From Alcaligenaceae bacterium (lineage in GTDB: Bacteria > Pseudomonadota > Gammaproteobacteria > Burkholderiales > Burkholderiaceae_B), in assembly GCA_012839585.1 (NCBI GenBank), contig DUNB01000055.1:1-37003 (forward strand): a DNA stretch of 37,003 nucleotides. Reading direction: 5' to 3'. The notes beneath the pieces were generated by a model. It was not told the DNA's origin, did no database searches, and was given only the letters and a program-made list of their open reading frames with translations. The first letter of the stretch is position 1; every line of letters starts with the position of its first letter. Below are positions 1 through 6,013 of the stretch, piece by piece. The translations under genes were made by a program, and so were the position numbers.

Positions 1-302
1 ATAAATCAATCATATTCAGATCTATGAAGAAAAACAATGACTTTAGGCGCGGTAGACACTGTGTTTTTGTCATACTCGTCTATCTGGTTTTTGTGACCAA
101 ATAGCGCCGTAGTGTGTTCACAAAAGCCATTTTGGACGACCTTCAGGAGATTTTCGCTAGACAGCGTTGCCGTCCGCGCTATTTTTCCTCGCCCTAAACG
201 ACGAGGCTTTCCGCGCATTTTGGTAATCAAACACAGCGTCTGCAACCCAGACATCACTGTCATACACTACCATCACCATCCCCCTCTTTAAAGGAGACTT
301 CA
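1..302. other. Leader region before glxR, no supported gene
   Basis: I see no gene with recognisable homology here. An 85-codon open frame runs on the minus strand (263 to 6), but its protein resembles nothing I know and has no well-spaced ribosome-binding site. The only functional signal I can support is the AAAGGAG ribosome-binding site at 290-296 for the next gene. Confidence 0.5.
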
Positions 303-1187
303 GTGAAAAAAGTGGCATTTATTGGCTTAGGCATCATGGGTGTACCCATGTGCTTGCACCTACTCAAAGGTGGCCATCCCGTTTTCAGTTATACCCGCAG
401 TCAAACACACCCGAGCATTCCTGAGGCTGGCGCAACGGTTTGCACTAGTCCGCGCGCTGCGGCCGAACAAGCTGACATCATTATTATGATCGTGAATGAT
501 ACGCCTAACGTAGAGCAAGTGCTCTTTGGTGACGGTGGTGTGATTGAGGCTGATTTACACGGCAAGATCATTGTGGACATGAGTACCATTTCACCGGTGG
601 CCACCAAAGACTTTGCCGCCAAAATTATCGCGGCAGGCGGTGACTATTTGGATGCGCCCGTTTCCGGCGGTGATGTGGGAGCCCAGGCGGGTTCCTTAAG
701 CATTATGGTCGGTGGTTCCGAAACAGCCTATCAGCAAGTCTTACCGCTGTTTCAGCTCATGGGGCAAAACATTACCCATATTGGTGATGTGGGTTCAGGT
801 CAAATCACCAAAATGGCGAACCAAGTCATTGTGGCCCAAAGCATACAAGCCGTTGCTGAAGCCCTGCTCTTAGCATCTAAAGCGGGAGCCGACCCAGAAA
901 AAGTCCGTCAAGCCTTGATGGGCGGTTTTGCTAACTCTCGTATTTTAGAAATTCATGGCAAACGCATGACCTCTGGCTTTTTCGAGCCGGGCTTTAAAGT
1001 GAATTTGCACCAAAAAGACATCACAAGCGCTTTGAATACCGCGCGCGAGCTAGGTGTACCCTTGCCTGGTGCGGCTCTCTTTCAGCAGTTACTCAGTAGT
1101 TGCATGGCACAAGGAGGAGCAGATTGGGATCACTCTGCCGTGATTAAAGTGCTAGAGCAAGCGGCGAATCATTCCATCCGCAACTAG
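303..1187 (+). CDS. glxR: 2-hydroxy-3-oxopropionate reductase (tartronate semialdehyde reductase)
   Basis: This NAD(P)H-dependent cytosolic enzyme interconverts tartronate semialdehyde and D-glycerate in glyoxylate/glycerate metabolism. The 294-residue protein has the usual length for GarR/GlxR of the beta-hydroxyacid dehydrogenase family. An N-terminal Rossmann motif (GLGIMG, residues 8-13) binds the nucleotide. The substrate loop DAPVSGG is at 117-123 and the catalytic lysine is K170 in GQITKMAN. The start is a GTG at 303, six bases after the strong site AAAGGAG. In relatives the gene often lies with gcl and hyi; these are not visible here, though the window begins only 300 bases upstream. 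Paralogues acting on 3-hydroxyisobutyrate are similar, so the exact substrate is an inference. Confidence 0.85.
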   Translation: MKKVAFIGLGIMGVPMCLHLLKGGHPVFSYTRSQTHPSIPEAGATVCTSPRAAAEQADIIIMIVNDTPNVEQVLFGDGGVIEADLHGKIIVDMSTISPVATKDFAAKIIAAGGDYLDAPVSGGDVGAQAGSLSIMVGGSETAYQQVLPLFQLMGQNITHIGDVGSGQITKMANQVIVAQSIQAVAEALLLASKAGADPEKVRQALMGGFANSRILEIHGKRMTSGFFEPGFKVNLHQKDITSALNTARELGVPLPGAALFQQLLSSCMAQGGADWDHSAVIKVLEQAANHSIRN

Positions 1188-1254
1188 CGTCCTGATAGGC
1201 TGATGCAAATGTGCAACACTTAAGCTCGTAGTCTAAAGTACGTTTGCAATAGGC

Positions 1255-1285
1255 AAAAAAAAACCCGAGATCAAAAGATCTCGGG
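1255..1285 (-). terminator. Intrinsic terminator of the predicted small RNA
   Basis: A perfect 9-bp stem CCCGAGATC/GATCTCGGG (1264-1272 with 1277-1285) has a 4-nt loop. On the minus strand it is followed by nine T residues (1263-1255). There is no T-run on the plus-strand side, so it works leftward. Confidence 0.88.
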
Positions 1286-1406
1286 CAAATCCACCAAAGG
1301 AGGAGGGTGGAGGAGACAACTGGGGCATGTTGGGCTACAAAGGGTTTTCCCGAGCCTGAGCAATACATAAGGGTTATTCCCGTTGCGTTGCTGCTCAACA
1401 TCCAAT
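1255..1406 (-). ncRNA. Predicted structured small RNA with an anti-Shine-Dalgarno loop
   Basis: The minus strand carries a near-consensus sigma-70 promoter (1413-1441), an expected start near 1406, and an intrinsic terminator at 1255-1285, giving about 150 nt. The predicted RNA folds well. ATGTTG (1401-1396) can pair with CAACAT (1332-1327), closing two inner stem-loops built on GGG/CCC pairs at 1381-1371 and 1351-1342. Next comes a hairpin with a 5-bp stem CCACC/GGTGG (1310-1306 with 1295-1291) and the loop CTCCTCCTTT, complementary to Shine-Dalgarno sequences. coq7 upstream has its own terminator-like hairpin at 1503-1530, so this looks like an independent transcript. I cannot assign it to a named family. 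A 106-codon minus-strand frame crosses the region but looks non-coding. Confidence 0.65.
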
Positions 1407-1412
1407 AACTGA

Positions 1413-1441
1413 AGTATAGACCTTGTTTTTGTGCAATGCAA
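1413..1441 (-). promoter_or_regulatory. Sigma-70 promoter of the small RNA
   Basis: On the minus strand the -35 box TTGCAT (1441-1436) and the -10 box TATACT (1418-1413) are separated by 17 bp. No plausible start codon with a ribosome-binding site follows, which favours an RNA gene. Confidence 0.7.
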
Positions 1442-1502
1442 GATCTACTACCCTTTTTAAGCACATATTGTGGTTTTAGCGCAAAAAGTTCTCGCGAAAA
1501 GC

Positions 1503-1530
1503 AAAAAAGTCTTTAGGCATTTACCCTAAA
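1503..1530 (-). terminator. Probable coq7 terminator
   Basis: Directly after the coq7 stop codon the minus strand reads TTTAGG, a 7-nt loop, CCTAAA, then GAC and six T residues. The stem is short and AT-rich, so it may be leaky. Confidence 0.5.
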
Positions 1531-2238
1531 TCACCATTTGTAGGCCGTAGTGGTCATCACCTTAGACATCATGCGCATTGCCGTTTTAATGGGTAAGGGC
1601 AAATTATGAGCCCCGTGGTCCTCTGCCGTGGTTCGATGCGCAATTTCATCCACGCGCATCTGATCCACAATTTTACGAGAACGGGTATCAGCTGCGGGCA
1701 AAGAGCTCAGGTGTTCCTCTAGATGCTTTTCCACCTGTCGCTCGGTTTCAGCCATAAAACCTAGGTTGTACGGTGTGCCTGCACGACTGGCCACCACACC
1801 CAGGCCTAAAGAGGCTGCATACCAGAACGGATTAAAAATACTGGGGCGACTGCCTAATTCTTTAAGACGATCATCACACCAAACCAAATGATCGACCTCT
1901 TCGGCAGAGGCTTGATACAACAGGTTTTTAATGGTCTCGTCTTTGACCATCAAAGCCTGCCCACGATATAGGGCCTGTGCGCAGATCTCACCCACGTGGT
2001 TCACACGCATTAATCCAGCCGCGTGTTTAGTTTCTGCAGCGCTTAAACTGTCGTCTTGTTGAGACAAGGGTCTACCCGCTGGATTAGGACGAGCGGCTTG
2101 CGCTGAGCGACTCAACACATGTAAGGCATGCCCTACCTCGGTCAAAACGCTATCAAATAGCGATGGCCGGCGCTCTAATTTAGGTTGACGCTCTCGTTTG
2201 GCGGCAACGGGGGGATCGTATTGGATATCTGTGGTCAT
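1531..2238 (-). CDS. coq7: Ubiquinone biosynthesis hydroxylase Coq7 (DMQ monooxygenase)
   Basis: Coq7 is a membrane-associated diiron enzyme that hydroxylates 2-polyprenyl-3-methyl-6-methoxy-1,4-benzoquinone, the penultimate step of ubiquinone synthesis. All ligand motifs of the ferritin-like four-helix fold are visible: NHVGE (E84), EEVDH (E114, H117), ETE (E164/E166) and DEIAH (E198, H201). At 235 residues it is longer than the shortest homologues because of an N-terminal extension of about 60 residues, common in Burkholderiales. The start follows a purine-rich stretch (AAGAGAGA). The gene is divergent from the OsmC gene, from which it is now separated by the IscB element. It has its own 3' hairpin. 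Confidence 0.93.
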   Translation of the reverse strand: MTTDIQYDPPVAAKRERQPKLERRPSLFDSVLTEVGHALHVLSRSAQAARPNPAGRPLSQQDDSLSAAETKHAAGLMRVNHVGEICAQALYRGQALMVKDETIKNLLYQASAEEVDHLVWCDDRLKELGSRPSIFNPFWYAASLGLGVVASRAGTPYNLGFMAETERQVEKHLEEHLSSLPAADTRSRKIVDQMRVDEIAHRTTAEDHGAHNLPLPIKTAMRMMSKVMTTTAYKW

Positions 2239-2291
2239 AGAGAATTCTCTCTTAAGGGCGTGTTCGTGTCTTAGCCTAAAAGGGGCTACGT

Positions 2292-2330
2292 TTGTTTTGA
2301 CATGGATTGCTCTACAATAGGACTATTGTA
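2292..2330 (+). promoter_or_regulatory. Candidate promoter with 18-bp perfect palindrome (former osmC promoter)
   Basis: TACAATAGGACTATTGTA (2313-2330) is a perfect palindrome: two 8-bp arms around GA. Its left arm contains TACAAT (2313-2318), a good -10 box, with a weaker TTGTTT 15 bp upstream (2292-2297). An operator overlapping a -10 box is typical of MarR-family repression. The TACAAT/ATTGTA arms resemble sites of OhrR, a regulator of organic peroxide resistance genes of the Ohr/OsmC superfamily. The regulator is an inference; the palindrome is directly seen. It faces the IscB element and, beyond it, the OsmC gene. Confidence 0.4.
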
Positions 2331-2368
2331 AGCCAAGCCTGCTTTTCTGCTTTGGCCTAAATCATCAC

Positions 2369-2374
2369 AAAGGA
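2369..2374 (+). promoter_or_regulatory. Stranded ribosome-binding site, probably once that of osmC
   Basis: AAAGGA stands just left of the IscB element with no start codon at a suitable distance. If the element is removed so that its left flank meets the ATG at 4103, this motif lies up to 13 nt before that ATG, depending on the exact left boundary. Confidence 0.4.
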
Positions 2375-2375
2375 T

Positions 2376-2664
2376 TAACCCTCGTCAATAACCCCGCCCT
2401 AAAGGGCGAGGCATGTCAGATTACCTCTGAGTATGCCTAGATTGACCAGACTAAGCGCTGTTAGGGCGCTACGTTGACGTTACGTTCAAGACGCACCGTG
2501 GAATGCTTCCTCAGTTCCACGCTCTGTAAGCGATAGCCGCAGACACGCCAAGGGTAGGCACGAAACGGGCTATTGCATGGGGCTTTTCGCACCTAGCGGG
2601 ACGTCAACCTTGTCGAGGGGAGCGAGGCGTAAGCCTCCGTCACAAGGCCCGTAAGGGCAATTAT
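2376..2664 (+). ncRNA. Omega RNA (HEARO) guiding IscB
   Basis: The 270-290 nt directly before iscB show the expected dense structure. Perfect or wobble stems include CCCCGCCC/GGGCGAGG (2392-2411), GTGGAA/TTCCAC (2498-2503, 2515-2520), GCGATAGCC/GGCTATTGC (2530-2538, 2568-2576), a long-range 8-bp stem GTTGACGT/ACGTCAAC (2473-2480, 2601-2608), CTTGT/ACAAG around the small hairpin GAGGC/GCCTC (2624-2637), and GCCC/GGGC (2647-2658). In IscB systems the guide is the 5' end of this RNA and comes from DNA left of the element, here roughly 2372-2391. It would match the uninterrupted coq7-osmC leader. Exact RNA ends cannot be read from sequence. Confidence 0.8.
2392..2411 (+). repeat. Left-end hairpin of the IscB element
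   Basis: CCCCGCCCTAAAGGGCGAGG folds into an 8-bp stem with one mismatch and a TAAA loop. It matches the right-end hairpin at 17 of 20 positions, in the same orientation. Confidence 0.8.
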
Positions 2665-2666
2665 TT

Positions 2667-2670
2667 GGAG
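2667..2670 (+). promoter_or_regulatory. Ribosome-binding site that fixes the iscB start
   Basis: GGAG stands 9 nt before the ATG at 2680. This favours that ATG over the in-frame TTG at 2665, which overlaps the motif itself. Confidence 0.75.
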
Positions 2671-2679
2671 AAAATAGCC

Positions 2680-4014
2680 ATGGCTGTTTTTGTAGTGGAT
2701 AGACATCAAGCGCCGCTCATGCCGTGCTCTGAAAAGCGAGCCCGACTGCTGTTGGCGCGAGGGCGAGCAAGGGTGCATCGATTGATTCCCTTTACGATTC
2801 GTTTGATTGACAGAGAGGTGGCGCAAAGTGAGTTACAACCGTTAGAGCTTAAAATTGATCCTGGCAGTAAAACATCAGGGCTGGCGTTGGTTCGCAAGAG
2901 CGAATCGGTTCACGCGGAAACTGGCGAGATGACCGCTACCGCTCACGTACTAAATCTGTTCGAGTTGATACACCGAGGGTTTCAAATCAGCAACGCATTG
3001 TCCGCACGGCGTCAAATGCGCCGTCGCCGTCGTAGTGCCAACTTACGCTACCGTGCGCCTCGATTTCTCAATCGAAAAAACAAGGGTAAAGGGTGGCTCG
3101 CGCCGAGTTTGCAGCATCGAATCGATACCACATTATCTTGGGTTGCTCGACTGAGAAAGTACGCCCCGATCACTGGTTTGGCGCAAGAGCTGGTTCGTTT
3201 TGATATGCAGCAACTTGAAAATCCTGAGATAACAGGCGTGGAATACCAGCAAGGCGAACTCGCGGGGTACGAAGTGCGGGAGTATCTGCTCGAAAAATGG
3301 CAGCGAAAATGCGCGTATTGCGATGCGTCTGAGGTGCCACTGCAAATCGAGCATATTCATCCAAAAGCGTGTGGCGGCTCGGACCGTATCAGCAACTTAA
3401 CGCTCGCGTGTGCGCCGTGTAATTTAAGGAAAGCGGCTCAAGATGCCTCTGTATTTTTAACAAACGACCCTACTCGACTAGCTCGAACTCAAGCCCAATC
3501 AAAGCGTCCTCTGCGGGATGCGGCAGCCGTTAACGCAACACGATGGATGCTCTTTAACGCACTCAAGGCAACCGACTTGCCGGTTCGCACCGGCTCAGGC
3601 GGTTTAACAAAATTCAACCGCGCTCGTTTAGGTATGCCAAAAACGCATGCCTTAGATGCCGTATGTGTCGGCCAAGTGAATCATGTTGAACAGTGGCAAA
3701 AGCCGACGTTAGAGATTAAGGCCACGGGGCGCGGCAGCTACCAGCGCACACGCCTCACCCGCTTTGGCTTCCCGCGAGGCTATTTAACGAGACAAAAGCG
3801 AATTCACGGCTTTCAGACGGGAGACATGATTAGAGCCATCGTCACCAAAGGCAAAAAGGTTGGCGAGTATATGGGTCGCGTTGCCGTTAGGGCATCAGGT
3901 AGCTTTAATATTCAAACCGCAGAGGGGCTAGTTCAAGGTATCAGCCATCGCTACTGCGTCCTTACTCAACGTAGCGATGGCTACGGATATTCACATAGAT
4001 CGGATAGCTATTAA
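2680..4014 (+). CDS. iscB: IscB, RNA-guided RuvC/HNH nuclease
   Basis: IscB nucleases use an omega RNA to cut both DNA strands and are the ancestors of Cas9. The protein (444 residues) shows the full domain order: N-terminal PLMP/RRXRR region (1-50, with EKRARLLL), RuvC-I KIDPGSKTSG (D60), an arginine-rich bridge helix (110-125), RuvC-II around ELVRFD (E170), an HNH domain with zinc pairs CAYC (211-214) and CAPC (244-247), catalytic EHI (H225), N239 and N248, RuvC-III THALDA (H323, D326), and a C-terminal target-interaction region. No key residue is missing, so it looks catalytically competent. It follows the omega RNA directly. No tnpA, tnpB or Cas genes are nearby. Confidence 0.95.
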   Translation: MAVFVVDRHQAPLMPCSEKRARLLLARGRARVHRLIPFTIRLIDREVAQSELQPLELKIDPGSKTSGLALVRKSESVHAETGEMTATAHVLNLFELIHRGFQISNALSARRQMRRRRRSANLRYRAPRFLNRKNKGKGWLAPSLQHRIDTTLSWVARLRKYAPITGLAQELVRFDMQQLENPEITGVEYQQGELAGYEVREYLLEKWQRKCAYCDASEVPLQIEHIHPKACGGSDRISNLTLACAPCNLRKAAQDASVFLTNDPTRLARTQAQSKRPLRDAAAVNATRWMLFNALKATDLPVRTGSGGLTKFNRARLGMPKTHALDAVCVGQVNHVEQWQKPTLEIKATGRGSYQRTRLTRFGFPRGYLTRQKRIHGFQTGDMIRAIVTKGKKVGEYMGRVAVRASGSFNIQTAEGLVQGISHRYCVLTQRSDGYGYSHRSDSY

Positions 4015-4063
4015 TTATGGAGAAGCGAGAACAAAGGTTGGCTCCCGCCAACACGCTATCCCT

Positions 4064-4083
4064 CCCCGACCTAAAGGACGGGG
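4064..4083 (+). repeat. Right-end hairpin of the IscB element
   Basis: CCCCGACCTAAAGGACGGGG folds into CCCCG/CGGGG, one A-A mismatch, CC/GG and a TAAA loop. It lies 49 nt after the iscB stop codon and 19 nt before the osmC ATG. Confidence 0.8.
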
Positions 4084-4102
4084 TATCTCGCGCAACATCT
4101 TG

Positions 4103-4525
4103 ATGAAATGTACCGTTAACTGGAATCACAATAACGGCATGTTATTTGTTGCTAGCACTGGCAGTGGTCACGTCACCGTTATGGACGGGGCCGTAGAAGG
4201 TGGCGGCAATGATAGCGCGCCACGTCCTATGGAAATGCTTTTAGCCGGTGCCGGCGGCTGTGCTGCTTATGATGTGGTGCTCATCTTAAAACGGGGCCGC
4301 CATGCAGTGACCGATTGTCAGGTAAACCTTAGCTCCGAGCGTGCCGAGACTGAACCCAAAGTGTTCACCAAAATTCATTTTGAATTCGTGGTGTCGGGCA
4401 AGGACCTGCCTGAAAATGCCGTAGAGCGTGCTGTTAAGCTGTCTCACGATAAATACTGCTCTGCCAGCGCCATGCTAGGCAAAACCGCTGAAATCACCTA
4501 CAGCGTTGAAATCCGCAACGTCTAA
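4103..4525 (+). CDS. OsmC-family protein (YhfA-like)
   Basis: OsmC/Ohr-superfamily proteins are small cytosolic thiol proteins; several reduce organic hydroperoxides, while the YhfA branch is poorly understood. From the ATG at 4103 the protein has 140 residues, the normal family length, with the two characteristic cysteines C53 (GGCAAYD) and C119 (DKYCSAS). The reading frame stays open 42 codons further upstream, through the IscB right end to an ATG at 3977, giving a possible 182-residue form, but homologues begin at MKCTVNW. No ribosome-binding site precedes 4103; the right end of the IscB element stands there instead. Expression may therefore be weak, coupled to iscB, or start within the element. 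Confidence 0.85.
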   Translation: MKCTVNWNHNNGMLFVASTGSGHVTVMDGAVEGGGNDSAPRPMEMLLAGAGGCAAYDVVLILKRGRHAVTDCQVNLSSERAETEPKVFTKIHFEFVVSGKDLPENAVERAVKLSHDKYCSASAMLGKTAEITYSVEIRNV

Positions 4526-4563
4526 ACACGTGCGATCTGCTTTGACCAATCAAGGGATGACTG

Positions 4564-5415
4564 ATGAAACAATATCTACAACTCTGCCAACGTATTATTG
4601 ACGAGGGCGTCTGGGTAGATAATGAACGCACAGGCAAAAAATGCTTAACCGTCATTAATGCCGACCTAAGCTATGACGTCGGAGGCGGTGCATTCCCCTT
4701 AGTGACGACCAGACGTAGCTACTACAAATCTGCCATTGCAGAAATGCTGGGCTATATTCGTGGCTACGATAATGCCGCTGATTTCCGAAAAATCGGCACG
4801 CGCACCTGGGATGCCAACGCCAACGAAAACGAGGCTTGGCTCAATAACCCACACCGTAAAGGCACCGATGACTGTGGCTTTATTTATGGCAAGGTGGCCC
4901 GAGCCTTTCCTAAACCAGATGGCGGTCAGGTCGATCTTTTACAAAAGATCTACGACAACCTGCGTGCCGGCAAAGACGATAGAGGAGAAATTCTCACCTT
5001 TTATCATCCGGGAGCCTTTCATCTGGGTTGTTTAAGACCTTGCATGTATAGCCACCACTTCTCTTTGTTGGGTGACACCTTATATCTCAACAGCACACAA
5101 CGTAGCTGCGATGTGCCCTTAGGGCTGAACTTTAATATGGTTCAGGTCTATGTGTTATTAGCGTTAATGGCGCAAATCACAGGGCATAAAGCCGGCATGG
5201 CTTACCACAAAATCGTCAATGCCCACATTTACGAGGATCAAGTTGAACTCATGAAAGAGGTGCAACTCAAGCGCGAGCCCTACCCCTCTCCTCGTCTGCT
5301 GATCAACCCCGATATCAAAACCCTTAAAGACGTAGAGACCTGGGTCACGGTTGATGATTTTCAGCTCGAAGGTTACCAATACCACGAGGCCATCGCTTAT
5401 CCTTTCTCCGTTTAA
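4564..5415 (+). CDS. thyA: Thymidylate synthase
   Basis: ThyA methylates dUMP to dTMP with methylenetetrahydrofolate. The 283-residue protein has the catalytic cysteine C160 (LRPCMYS), the phosphate-binding QRSCD (179-183), N191 in LGLNFN, and the C-terminal YPFSV. It resembles the Haemophilus influenzae-type enzyme (283 residues, GCLRPCM) more than the 264-residue E. coli enzyme. An AGGG motif stands before the ATG. It follows the OsmC gene by 38 bp and precedes folA, whose product recycles the dihydrofolate made here. The three genes probably form one transcription unit. Confidence 0.96.
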   Translation: MKQYLQLCQRIIDEGVWVDNERTGKKCLTVINADLSYDVGGGAFPLVTTRRSYYKSAIAEMLGYIRGYDNAADFRKIGTRTWDANANENEAWLNNPHRKGTDDCGFIYGKVARAFPKPDGGQVDLLQKIYDNLRAGKDDRGEILTFYHPGAFHLGCLRPCMYSHHFSLLGDTLYLNSTQRSCDVPLGLNFNMVQVYVLLALMAQITGHKAGMAYHKIVNAHIYEDQVELMKEVQLKREPYPSPRLLINPDIKTLKDVETWVTVDDFQLEGYQYHEAIAYPFSV

Positions 5416-5451
5416 ACGCTGCGTCTACCGCACCTTTTACGAGCCGATTAC

Positions 5452-5952
5452 ATGACATCATCTACACAACTTCGCTTAGTCGTGGCTTACACCACCAATC
5501 GCTGCATAGGTAAAGGCAATGACATGCCTTGGCATTTGCCCAAAGACCTCGCGCACTTTAAGGCCGCCACGATGGGCATGCCCATTATTATGGGAAGAAA
5601 AACATGGGAGTCCATTGGTCGCCCCCTACCGGGTAGACCTAACCTGGTGATTAGCCGTAATGCTGACTACCAGGCCCCAGGCGCAACGGTTTACCCCAGT
5701 TTAGATGCCGCGCTTGCTGCCTGCTCCGGGGTTGAAAAAGCCTGCATTATTGGTGGCGAACAAATTTTTAAATTGGCATTGGAGATCGCTCACGAGCTTA
5801 TCGCTACGGAAATTCATGCCCACATCGAAGGCGATGCGTTCTTTCCAGAGCTCCCCGCCGGTTGGGTAGAATCACAGCGCGAGCCTCAGCCCGAAGAAAA
5901 TGGGTTGCGCTATGATTTTGTGGTCTACACCAATGATCGCACTACGGCCTAA
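5452..5952 (+). CDS. folA: Dihydrofolate reductase
   Basis: FolA reduces dihydrofolate to tetrahydrofolate with NADPH and so regenerates the cofactor oxidised by ThyA. The 166-residue protein contains the Met20-loop motif MPWHLP (25-30), the acidic residue D32 in KDLAHFK, the NADPH-binding GRKTWESIG (48-56), and the IIGGEQIF strand. It lies 36 bp after thyA, the usual arrangement. The ribosome-binding site is weak. Confidence 0.96.
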   Translation: MTSSTQLRLVVAYTTNRCIGKGNDMPWHLPKDLAHFKAATMGMPIIMGRKTWESIGRPLPGRPNLVISRNADYQAPGATVYPSLDAALAACSGVEKACIIGGEQIFKLALEIAHELIATEIHAHIEGDAFFPELPAGWVESQREPQPEENGLRYDFVVYTNDRTTA

Positions 5953-6013
5953 TCTAGGCCCTTTTACTCACTTCTGGACTGCTAGGCTTTAGGCGTATTT
6001 TTAGGTTTTTATT

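Larger units (their letters stand above)
2388..4102 (+). mobile_element. IscB element (omega RNA + iscB), no transposase
   Basis: This is a compact IS200/IS605-related unit with an omega RNA at the left, iscB, and a hairpin right end. Both ends carry nearly the same 20-nt hairpin in the same orientation (2392-2411 and 4064-4083; 17 of 20 positions identical). No tnpA is present, so movement would need a transposase in trans. The right edge is set at 4102 because the next bases are ATGA, and HEARO/IscB elements are reported to lie beside ATGA or GTGA. The left edge is less certain (about 2375-2391). It separates coq7 from the OsmC gene. Confidence 0.7.

Noticed and set aside
6..263. 85-codon open frame on the minus strand
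   Set aside because: No recognisable homology or domain and no well-spaced ribosome-binding site; not reported as a gene.
1144..1464. 106-codon minus-strand frame between glxR and coq7
   Set aside because: It runs across the predicted small RNA, its terminator and the 3' end of glxR; composition is not protein-like.
2297..2302. TTGACA as the -35 box of the osmC-side promoter
   Set aside because: The good -10 box TACAAT is only 10 bp downstream, and no acceptable -10 lies at 16-18 bp, so I used the weaker TTGTTT at 15 bp with low confidence.
2313..2330. OxyR binding site
   Set aside because: The half-sites ATAG and CTAT are only 2 bp apart; OxyR needs a wider 7-bp spacing repeated twice.
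2665..2679. TTG at 2665 as the iscB start
   Set aside because: It overlaps the ribosome-binding site itself; the ATG at 2680 has ideal spacing and matches the family N-terminus MAVFV.
2376..4102. CRISPR array or Cas9 locus around the Cas9-like nuclease
   Set aside because: No direct-repeat array, no cas1/cas2, and the protein has IscB size and domain order.
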